A DNA stretch of 19,966 nt, taken from the NCBI GenBank assembly GCA_947472115.1, contig CANIZU010000014.1:1-19966 (forward strand), written 5' to 3'. Below are positions 1 to 6,000 of this stretch, piece by piece. Positions within the stretch are counted from its first letter, which is position 1; each line of letters starts with the position of its first letter. A program made the position numbers and the translations under genes. The notes beneath the pieces are model-generated. The model had not been told where the DNA came from, made no database searches, and was given only the letters and a program-made list of their open reading frames with translations. Origin of the DNA: Flavobacteriales bacterium (GTDB lineage: Bacteria > Bacteroidota > Bacteroidia > NS11-12g > UBA955).

Positions 1-821
1 CCATTATCGCTCCAGCCCGTAAATGCAATACCTGTTGGTTGTTCATTTTTGATTTTTGGCATATCTCTCGAAGAACTGCCACTGGAATATAACAGGCACA
101 GCCCAAATATTTCCCCCGTAATATTTGTGCCATTTCCCAACATTGTAGTAGTTAAATTTTCAAGTTGTTCGTCAAACTGAAAAATAGCCATTTGATTGTT
201 TTTATGGCCCACACCTATATATCCTGTAAAGTTATTTGTGTTTACGTGAACAATGTCGTTGATTTGGTAGTTGTATGTGGAATAGTAATCAAAAATTCGT
301 GGAAAGTTTTGAGCAACATTGCCTTGTTTGTCGACTTTCAATACGAAAATTTTAGAGCCTTGATAATAATAACCAAACGCTAAAAATCCATCATTAGTTT
401 CTATGACTTTCGTATGGATTTCGGCCCCTTCAATAATTGCTGAATCAATAATTGCAGGAAATCCAAATGGAGCAATTTTTGCATATTTACCCGGCTTAAG
501 GAACTGATGCCATTGAACATTAAAATATTTATCGTATTTGATGAGTCCAGGAAATTCTTGGTGTCCGTTTAAGGCATTGACAGATTGTTCAATTCGAGTA
601 GTGAAAACAAATCCGCCATCTTCTGTCTCAACACCTCCATAATGCCAATCCTCGAGGGTCTGGATGCTCATGGAATTGTATAGTCGTGTTAGAATAGGTG
701 TTCCTCTTTGATTAATAATGTTAGGGCTCGAAGTCTGAGCAATAACATTTTGAGTAACGCAAAGAGCAAATAGGGAGATTAGCAGTTTGGCGATTGTAAC
801 GGATTTAATATTTATCATCAT
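1..821 (-). CDS. Secreted beta-propeller-like protein, N-terminal part (runs off left edge)
   Basis: Reading the minus strand from an ATG at 821 gives 273 codons with no stop down to the first base of the window, so the gene is cut by the edge. A second ATG follows immediately at 818. The first ~29 residues form a signal peptide (hydrophobic core AKLLISLFALCV, then NVIAQ). The mature part has repeated patterns such as ETEDGGFVFTTR, GLIKYDKYFNVQW, ETNDGFLAFGYY and FVLKVDKQGNV. These resemble the blade motifs of Bacteroidota secreted proteins, in which 'T-x-D-G-G-y-x-x-x-G' is followed by 'K-x-D-x-x-G-n'. A missing C-terminus could carry a T9SS sorting domain, but this cannot be seen. Function is unknown. 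I see no catalytic motif. The reading frame is certain; the fold is an inference. Confidence 0.8.
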   Translation of the reverse strand, partial: MMINIKSVTIAKLLISLFALCVTQNVIAQTSSPNIINQRGTPILTRLYNSMSIQTLEDWHYGGVETEDGGFVFTTRIEQSVNALNGHQEFPGLIKYDKYFNVQWHQFLKPGKYAKIAPFGFPAIIDSAIIEGAEIHTKVIETNDGFLAFGYYYQGSKIFVLKVDKQGNVAQNFPRIFDYYSTYNYQINDIVHVNTNNFTGYIGVGHKNNQMAIFQFDEQLENLTTTMLGNGTNITGEIFGLCLLYSSGSSSRDMPKIKNEQPTGIAFTGWSDN

Positions 822-1057
822 ATTTTTTCGGGTTAATAGAACAGTGGCATCTCAATAATTAGCCTAACCTATTGTGCCCACAACTTTAGCTCAGTTTTGA
901 TGATATCATTATCTCATTAATGATGTTAAATGAATTTTTTCTGGTATATTTTATGTCATTAAAAAGTATATAAATTTTGGTTATAAATAATATTAATTAG
1001 TACTATTAATAGTCCATTGTGCCTTTGCGTGTTATGTGTAAGTAGGCCTGAAATTCG
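822..1057. other. AT-rich intergenic region, no gene seen
   Basis: This stretch lies upstream of the minus-strand secreted protein and should hold its promoter. On the minus strand a TTG is followed 19 nt later by TAATTATTG. That is only a loose match to the Bacteroidota -33/-7 consensus, so I do not call it. I see no RNA gene or conserved reading frame here. Confidence 0.5.
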
Positions 1058-1099
1058 GACTGGATAAAATTCGGCAAAAAACCCGAAATTTCCCCAGTC
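1058..1099. repeat. Imperfect inverted repeat upstream of IS3 remnant
   Basis: GACTGG (1058-1063) pairs with CCAGTC (1094-1099). Inside these, AAATTCGG (1067-1074) pairs with CCGAAATTT (1083-1091) with one bulged A, leaving an A-rich loop. The hairpin sits two bases before the start codon of the OrfA-like remnant. It may be part of the old insertion-sequence leader or a decayed end. Confidence 0.45.
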
Positions 1100-1101
1100 A
1101 A

Positions 1102-1242
1102 ATGAAAAAAAGCACATACACCGAGGGCCAAATAGTAAAAGCCTTCAAAGAAGAAGAAAGCGGCCGATCTGTTAACGATATCAGTCGTGAACTTGGCATT
1201 AACTGGAATAATCGGACTAACATTCACCTCTTCATCGGATAG
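1102..1242 (+). pseudogene. IS3-family transposase OrfA remnant (truncated HTH)
   Basis: A 46-codon reading frame starts MKKSTYTEGQIVKAFKEEE and continues SGRSVNDISRELGI. This matches the N-terminal helix-turn-helix (HTH_Tnp_1) of IS3-family OrfA, which typically reads MKKSrYTeeQIv-AlKe-E-G-sv-diCRelGIs. Intact OrfA proteins run to roughly 90-100 residues, with a second helix region reading TFYNWKkKY and a coiled coil. Here the frame degenerates just after LGI (NWNNRTNIHLF) and stops. No OrfB (DDE integrase) follows in the next kilobase. I read it as a decayed insertion-sequence fragment. The opposite-strand frame over the same bases is an antisense shadow. Confidence 0.7.
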
Positions 1243-1676
1243 AAATTGACCCCCATTATAAAGGCAAATTTATCAAGTACAAGACGGAGTTAAACATTGG
1301 TAACATTGGGTGTTTTGGATTGTAAGTAGTTCGGATGAAGTGGGGACAAATTTGAGCGACTAAGTGGTGCTATCTTCGGCGTTTTTCCCAGATATGTAAG
1401 CACCGTCGGAGAATTGATTTCTGTCTAAGAGTTTAATTCGCTCCATTGTAATAGGGAGGAATCAAGTGACTAACTGGGTTTAACTGCAGTACCTTCAAAT
1501 GTTCATTTATTCAAATATTCACTGTTCATCGGGGTGTGTTTTGAATAGGAGGGCGAATGTAAAAAACGATAAAATTCGATAAGAAAATACAACTATCAAG
1601 TTTTTATAATATCTTCGTTTTACCGTTCTTTTTTGTTGCTGTTGTGTTGCTCGAAAAAGTCGAAATCTGATGAGTA

Positions 1677-1699
1677 GTTGCTCATTTGTTGCTCGAAAT
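1677..1699. repeat. Copy of GTTGCTC repeat (second copy at 1914-1936)
   Basis: The 23 bases here are identical to 1914-1936. Each is built from two 11-bp units, GTTGCTCATTT and GTTGCTCGAAA. A partial copy (TGTTGCTCGAAA) lies at 1645-1656. Spacing is irregular, so this is not a CRISPR array. The origin is unknown. Confidence 0.75.
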
Positions 1700-1908
1700 A
1701 CTTCTCGAAAGTCGCTGTAGGCAAGGGTTTCAGCGTTTATCTTTTGTTGTCTGTTCATGTATTGGCAAGTAATGGCTTTATTTTTTCATTTTTGATCTGA
1801 TTTTTATTTGCATAAAGTATTATATATCAATGACTTGATTGTTATTTGCGCTAGATGGCGATTTTTGTAATCAGCGATATTTGGTGTCGTAAATTGCTTT
1901 TTTTGACA

Positions 1909-1963
1909 TTTTTGTTGCTCATTTGTTGCTCGAAATTCTTGAGCAACAAATGAGCAACAAAAA
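1909..1963. repeat. 23-bp perfect inverted repeat with 9-nt loop
   Basis: The left arm (1909-1931) and right arm (1941-1963) are exact reverse complements, with loop GAAATTCTT (1932-1940). Each arm is itself a direct repeat of TTTGTTGCTC. The element lies about 30 bases beyond the stop codon of the minus-strand DUF393 gene, so as RNA it could end or protect that transcript. However, the stem is followed by no clean T-run on either strand. Alternatives are a recombinase site or a mobile-element end, given the extra copy at 1677-1699. Confidence 0.8.
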
Positions 1964-1995
1964 ATTAAATAATGAAAATGGAGGGTTGGGAAATT

Positions 1996-2319
1996 CTAAT
2001 TCCAGCGATACCGGTTCTGTGCGATGAGGTTGTAAACGAAATCTGTGAGGGGTAATGGCAGGAAGCGAAATAGACTTAGCCAGCGCCAAGGTATGCGGGT
2101 GTGGCGTAACAGCTGAAAGGCGGCGCGGGAACGCACGTGAACCTCGTCTCCCACAAAATATACCGTTTGCAAATCAATGAAATTGATACCGTGCGATTTC
2201 AGCAGTTCCTTGGATTCAGCGCTTCGGACCGACGAAACCTCAATGGCTGCATTTTGCGCCTTCGCCCAGCGGGCGATGCTGCAACAAAATTGACATTGGT
2301 CGTCGTAAAGTAAATGCAT
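1996..2319 (-). CDS. DUF393 (DCC) family thiol-disulfide oxidoreductase-like protein
   Basis: The 107-residue product begins MHLLYDDQCQFCC. It contains the DxxCxxC signature of the DUF393/DCC family at residues 6-12, then SVRSAES, a VYFVGDEVHVRSRAAFQLL segment, and the LPLPLTDFVYNLIAQNRYRW tail that typifies the family. I chose the ATG at 2319 because family members start a few residues before the DxxCxxC motif. A longer frame from the ATG at 2388 would add 23 unusual residues and overlap the upstream desaturase gene by 35 nt. The role is thought to be redox-related, but no substrate is known. It lies 34 nt downstream of the carotenoid desaturase and is probably cotranscribed with it. The family assignment is firm; the function is not. 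Confidence 0.88.
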   Translation of the reverse strand: MHLLYDDQCQFCCSIARWAKAQNAAIEVSSVRSAESKELLKSHGINFIDLQTVYFVGDEVHVRSRAAFQLLRHTRIPWRWLSLFRFLPLPLTDFVYNLIAQNRYRWN

Positions 2320-2353
2320 CTTAATTTGAATCAAAGTTAATTGTTTCCAAGTC

Positions 2354-3850
2354 TCAGTGGAGAGCCTCTGAGACCAGTTGAGCGACAATTTTCGCGCTGT
2401 TCAAACACAATGGAATTCCGCCGCCGGGATGTACGCTGCCCCCACAGAAATACAAGCCATTGATGGAGCTAGAGAAGTTTTTATGTCGAAGAAAGGCAGC
2501 AAATCGGTTGTTGCTCGATGTGCCGTAGAGTGATCCGCCATGGGATCCCGTGCGTTGTTCAATCTTCACAGGGTCGAGTATTTCTTCTACTTCGATGAGC
2601 GGGTCGATGTCTCGGTGTAAGATGCGCTTCAGTTTTTGTAAAATATTCACCTTGGCCTTAGCTGCAATTTCACCCCAATTCTGTCCAGTATTGCTTGGAA
2701 CATTGATCATTACAAACCAATTTTCACAACCGGTGGGCGCATCGGACGGTTCATATTTGGCGCTAATATTTATATAAATTGTTGGGTCGTTGTAGGGCTC
2801 CCCAGGCTGAAAAAGATTATGAAATTCTGCTTTATAATCGGCCGAAAATAGGATGTTGTGCAGATGCAACTGCGGGAAACTGCCTCTGATGCCCCAATAA
2901 AAAACCAGTGCCGAAGTTGATCTTTCTTGGGATAGAGTTTTCTTTGGCGCCTTGTGTTTGGGCAGTAAAAATTTATAGGTATTGTAGACGTCTGCATTGC
3001 AAACAACGACGTCGCTTGGATGAACGATTTCTTCTTGGGTCTTAAGGTTGCGCACCCTCACCAAGGATACTTTCTTTCCCTCGGTTACTATTTCTTCCAC
3101 GGCGTGTTGGAAGTGAAATTGCACACCCATCGAACAGCCTAAGTGATACAGTGATTTGGGTATGTTATACATGCCACCTTTTGGGAAATAGGAGCCCAGA
3201 TATTGTTCCAAGTGAGGAATCATGTTGAGTAGCGCTGGTGCTCGATAGGGATCACTGCCGTTGTAGGTCGCGAATCGATTGAGGTATTGCACCAAATAGG
3301 GGTTTGATACACGTTTCCGGTTTTCTTGATCCATGGATTCAATCAAATTGAGTTTGCTGGCATTCAGTAAGCCCTTTACCGTTTTGCGATTGAGGTAGTT
3401 TTTGAAGCGATGCAAACTTTGTTCGATGAAAATGGGCGCGGTAATGTTGTATCGAAATGCGGCTTTTTGTAGCTGTTTTTGAAGCGCAGCGATCTCGGTT
3501 TCGTTGGCAATGCTGGACAGAGAATCACTAAATTTCTCCCAGGATTTGTATGCTACGAATTGCTTACCGTCTTCGTAAAAGTAATGACAAATGGAATCTA
3601 AGGTTTCGTATTGGAAATAGTCCTCAGGGTTTTTATCGCACAAAGTGAAAAGTTCATCCACCAAATTGGGTAGGGTGAATAGCGAAGGTCCCGCATCGAA
3701 TCGATAGCCTCTCTGCTCGATTTGACTTAGTTTGCCGCCGGGCTGAGTCGAGGATTCAAAGACATGAACGCGGTGTCCCAACTTTGCCAAACGGATGGCC
3801 GAAGCAATTCCTGCGATGCCTGCCCCCACGATGGTCACTTCTTTTGTCAT
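2354..3850 (-). CDS. crtD: Carotenoid desaturase, CrtI/CrtD family FAD-dependent oxidoreductase
   Basis: The 498-residue flavoprotein has an N-terminal dinucleotide-binding motif (VGAGIAGIASAIRL, residues 8-21) with an acidic residue at E32. A QPGGKLSQIEQRGYRFDAGP stretch follows (residues 36-55). The C-terminal FAD motif reads GLYFCGGSVHPGGGIPLCL. All are hallmarks of CrtI-type desaturases, and the length is normal. The wording 'KLSQ-E--GYRFDAGPSLFTLP-LVDELF' plus 'CHYFYEDG' recalls the Bacteroidota 1-hydroxycarotenoid 3,4-desaturase CrtD rather than phytoene desaturase CrtI, so the symbol is tentative. It would introduce double bonds into an acyclic or hydroxylated carotene at the membrane, with FAD as cofactor. 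It is transcribed divergently from the photolyase cluster and is followed by DUF393. No other carotenoid gene (crtB, crtY, crtZ) lies in the window. Confidence 0.85.
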   Translation of the reverse strand: MTKEVTIVGAGIAGIASAIRLAKLGHRVHVFESSTQPGGKLSQIEQRGYRFDAGPSLFTLPNLVDELFTLCDKNPEDYFQYETLDSICHYFYEDGKQFVAYKSWEKFSDSLSSIANETEIAALQKQLQKAAFRYNITAPIFIEQSLHRFKNYLNRKTVKGLLNASKLNLIESMDQENRKRVSNPYLVQYLNRFATYNGSDPYRAPALLNMIPHLEQYLGSYFPKGGMYNIPKSLYHLGCSMGVQFHFQHAVEEIVTEGKKVSLVRVRNLKTQEEIVHPSDVVVCNADVYNTYKFLLPKHKAPKKTLSQERSTSALVFYWGIRGSFPQLHLHNILFSADYKAEFHNLFQPGEPYNDPTIYINISAKYEPSDAPTGCENWFVMINVPSNTGQNWGEIAAKAKVNILQKLKRILHRDIDPLIEVEEILDPVKIEQRTGSHGGSLYGTSSNNRFAAFLRHKNFSSSINGLYFCGGSVHPGGGIPLCLNSAKIVAQLVSEALH

Positions 3851-4022
3851 TCCTAAATTAACAACTGGAATTGCTTATTGGTTTATATGGTGAGGGAATA
3901 ACTTTTGGTACATCTGCCAATTTTAATAACTGCTGTCTTTTTGCATTCTCTTTTGAATTTGAAAAGTAAGCCTGATTTGGGTCGAATAAAAAACCAATTC
4001 TTCGGATACTTGTTCGTTTGGG
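3851..4022. promoter_or_regulatory. Divergent intergenic region between carotenoid and photolyase genes
   Basis: These 172 bases must carry promoters for both directions. On the plus strand TTCGTTTG (4013-4020) differs by one base from the TAnnTTTG -7 consensus, but it lies almost on the start codon and lacks a -33 partner at the right distance. No clear operator was found. One GTAC-containing site occurs, but not the paired sites expected for a CarH/LitR-type light regulator. Confidence 0.4.
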
Positions 4023-5522
4023 GTGACCTCATCCAAGAACCTCTCTTTATGGTTGGTATTTCCCCACCAATTGTTTGATCAACTCCCTGAGGGGGTTGAA
4101 ACGGTGGCGGTGATGGAGGAGCCGTTGTTTTTTCAGCAGTACGCGTTTCACAAGCAGAAATTGGTGTTTCATCGCGCTACGATGCGATGCTATGCTGACC
4201 GACTTCAAAAGCGGGGTTATTCCGTTCGATATTTTGGTTGCGACAATGGCCTTGTGGATATAGGTGAGTATGTCAAGATTTGGTTAGAAGAAGGGGTTTC
4301 GGAGTTTCAGCTTTATCGCCCGGAAGACGATTGGTTGGTACAGCGATTGACGGCAGCAACCACGAAGCACGGCATCAGTCTGGTGTACCACGATACGCCC
4401 CAGTTTATTCTGAATCGGGCGGATGTGAAATCCTATTTTACAGGGAAGAATCACTTTTTGCAGGCCAATTTTTATTCAGTGCAGCGCAAGCAGTTTCAGG
4501 TGCTTATGGATGGGGCTAAGCCGCGGGGTGGGAAGTGGAGTTTCGATGAAGACAACCGACAGCGATTTCCCAAAAATCAAACCGTGCCGCATTTGGAAAA
4601 TGGGCGGACTGGTGGGGAGGAGAAGTTTTGGTCAGAGGCCGTAGATTATGTGGAGAAGCATTTTCCCAAAGCACCGGGCGAATTTCAAGGCGATTTTGAT
4701 TATGCGATTTCTCATGACGGGGCTCAGCGATGGCTGACGGATTTTGTAGAACACCGTCTATTGCGATTTGGTACCTACGAGGATGCATTGGTGGTGAAAG
4801 AGCCTTTGTTGCATCACAGTTTGTTATCGGTCTATCTCAACAATGGTTTGCTGTTGCCCAAGGATGTTTTGGATGCGGTTTTGAATGAAAGTGAGACGCG
4901 AAACTTGCCGCTGAATGATGTGGAAGGGTTTGTGCGACAGTTATTGGGATGGCGGGAGTTTATAAGGGGGCTGTATTTGTCGGTTGGACGTAAGCAGCGC
5001 ACCCGCAATTACTGGGGATATACGCGGAAAATTCCGCAGTCGTTTTACGACGGAACTACGGGCATTGTGCCTGTGGATGTGGTGATCAAAAAGGTGTTGA
5101 AGAACGGGTATTGTCATCACATTGAGCGGTTGATGGTGATGAGCAATTTTATGTTGCTATGCGATTTCGATCCGGATGAGGTGTATCGGTGGTTCATGGA
5201 GTTGTTCATGGATGCATATGATTGGGTGATGGTGCCGAACGTTTATGGGATGGGTCAGTTCGCCGATGGTGGGATGATGAGCACCAAGCCGTATATCAGT
5301 GGCAGCAATTATTTGATGAAGATGGGCGATTTTGAGAAGGGTGAATGGACGGAGGTTTGGGATGGGTTGTATTGGCGATTTATCGACAAGCATCGTGATT
5401 TCTTTTTGAAGAATCCTCGCATGGGTGTGATGGTGAAGTCGTACGATAAAATGGATGCCGGGAAGCGAGATCGATTGTCGGCCGTGGCGAATCAATTTTT
5501 GGAGGGATTAAACGATGAATAA
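4023..5522 (+). CDS. Photolyase/cryptochrome-related protein, FeS-BCP (PhrB-like, PF04244) family without Fe-S cysteines
   Basis: The 499-residue protein belongs to the deoxyribodipyrimidine photolyase-related family, whose founders include the (6-4) photolyase PhrB of Agrobacterium. The N-terminal half is the alpha/beta antenna domain (LVFPHQLFD, VMEEPLFFQQYAFHKQKLVFHRATM). The helical FAD domain holds LLGWREFIRGLY (308-319), YCHHIERLMVMSNFMLL (363-379) and NVYGMGQFADGG (406-417). In PhrB the Fe-S cluster is held by one Cys before the HH motif and a C-x2-C-x12-C group near the C-terminus. Here that group is replaced by MGDFEKGEWTEVWDGLYW (434-451), and the whole protein has cysteines only at 56, 73, 364 and 380. 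It therefore probably binds FAD without a cluster. The start is GTG, because no suitable ATG precedes the family's N-terminal strand. It is first in a five-gene overlapping operon. Whether it repairs DNA or senses light cannot be told. Confidence 0.88.
   Translation: MTSSKNLSLWLVFPHQLFDQLPEGVETVAVMEEPLFFQQYAFHKQKLVFHRATMRCYADRLQKRGYSVRYFGCDNGLVDIGEYVKIWLEEGVSEFQLYRPEDDWLVQRLTAATTKHGISLVYHDTPQFILNRADVKSYFTGKNHFLQANFYSVQRKQFQVLMDGAKPRGGKWSFDEDNRQRFPKNQTVPHLENGRTGGEEKFWSEAVDYVEKHFPKAPGEFQGDFDYAISHDGAQRWLTDFVEHRLLRFGTYEDALVVKEPLLHHSLLSVYLNNGLLLPKDVLDAVLNESETRNLPLNDVEGFVRQLLGWREFIRGLYLSVGRKQRTRNYWGYTRKIPQSFYDGTTGIVPVDVVIKKVLKNGYCHHIERLMVMSNFMLLCDFDPDEVYRWFMELFMDAYDWVMVPNVYGMGQFADGGMMSTKPYISGSNYLMKMGDFEKGEWTEVWDGLYWRFIDKHRDFFLKNPRMGVMVKSYDKMDAGKRDRLSAVANQFLEGLNDE
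5501..5506 (+). promoter_or_regulatory. Shine-Dalgarno site for the DUF2805 gene
   Basis: GGAGGG lies 8 nt before the ATG at 5515, inside the end of the preceding gene. Good Shine-Dalgarno sites are uncommon in Bacteroidota, so it supports this start and coupled translation. Confidence 0.55.
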
Positions 5523-6000
5523 GCAGGAATTACCACGGGAAACTGAGGCCAAGGTCAAGGCCAAGGTCAAGGCCAAGGCCAAGGTCAAGGACAAGGCCAA
5601 GGATACTTTATTGGTTCAGGTGCCTCCGGCCCCGGCTTTAGGGTCTGTTGAGTTGGTGGGCAAGGCATGGGTGGCCAATGAGAGAAATACAAAGGCGAGT
5701 GCGATTCCGGAAGGGGTATCGGACAGTGAAAAGCGGATGATTATGGAAGACCGCATCATTGAAATGGCTTGGGAGGATAGAACGCCGTTTGATGCGATCA
5801 AGGCACAGTTTGGGTATTCCGAGGCTCAGGTAATTGCATTGATGCGCAAGCAGTTGAAGCGAAGCAGTTTCAATTTGTGGCGCAAGCGGGTGAATAGCGG
5901 TGTGAGTATCAAGCACCAGAAGTTGCGCAACGATGCGGTGCAGCGGTTTCATTGCAGTCGACAGAAGTCGATTTCCAACAACAAGATTAGCAAGCGATGA
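5515..6000 (+). CDS. DUF2805 (TIGR03643-like) protein with N-terminal Lys/Ala repeat extension
   Basis: Of 161 residues, about 75-161 form the conserved domain. It includes MEDRIIEMAWEDRTPFDAI, FGYSEAQVIALMRKQLKRS, FNLWRKRV and a basic tail ending RFHCSRQKSISNNKISKR. It looks like a small helix-turn-helix-type nucleic-acid binder, but no function has been assigned. Most relatives I know of consist of little more than this domain. The first ~65 residues here are an extra low-complexity arm with alternating Lys and Ala/Val (residues 12-30). The ATG overlaps the end of the preceding gene by 8 nt, and its own stop overlaps the next start as ATGA. This family is repeatedly found beside photolyase genes in Bacteroidota, to my knowledge. 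That suggests a partner or regulator role, which is inference. Confidence 0.85.
   Translation: MNKQELPRETEAKVKAKVKAKAKVKDKAKDTLLVQVPPAPALGSVELVGKAWVANERNTKASAIPEGVSDSEKRMIMEDRIIEMAWEDRTPFDAIKAQFGYSEAQVIALMRKQLKRSSFNLWRKRVNSGVSIKHQKLRNDAVQRFHCSRQKSISNNKISKR
5548..5601 (+). repeat. Hexanucleotide/12-bp tandem repeat within DUF2805 gene
   Basis: Eighteen codons alternate AAG with GCC, GTC or GAC, built from a 12-bp unit GCCAAGGTCAAG. The repeat encodes a Lys/Ala/Val arm. Because the unit is a multiple of three, slippage would change arm length without breaking the frame. Confidence 0.85.

Larger units (their letters stand above)
1243..1995. other. Gene-poor degraded stretch with GTTGCTC repeats
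   Basis: No convincing gene is present. A 79-codon minus-strand frame (1519-1758) is Gln/Arg/Phe-rich, starts with no recognisable domain, and is built partly from the GTTGCTC repeat family, so I do not call it. The repeats lie at 1645-1656 (half copy), 1677-1699, and 1914-1936, the last as one arm of an inverted repeat. With the adjacent IS3 fragment, the stretch looks like the scar of past mobile-element activity. Confidence 0.5.

Noticed and set aside
1006..1227. 73-codon minus-strand open frame
   Set aside because: It is antisense to the IS3 OrfA remnant, whose plus-strand translation clearly matches a known helix-turn-helix.
1241..1340. ATTGACCCCC near 1245 resembling ends of IS21-type elements
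   Set aside because: Only a short match, no matching second end and no IstA/IstB frame nearby.
1519..1758. 79-codon minus-strand open frame
   Set aside because: It has no recognisable domain, has biased Gln/Arg/Phe content and is partly made of the GTTGCTC repeat family; I treat it as non-coding.
1645..1963. Possible CRISPR-like array
   Set aside because: The repeats are irregularly spaced and share no unit-length spacers, and no cas gene is present.
2320..2388. Upstream ATG at 2388 as start of the DUF393 gene
   Set aside because: It adds 23 residues not typical of the family and overlaps the desaturase gene; the ATG at 2319 fits the family start.
3851..4022. CarH/LitR-type light operator
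   Set aside because: Only a single GTAC-containing site is present, whereas paired sites would be expected.
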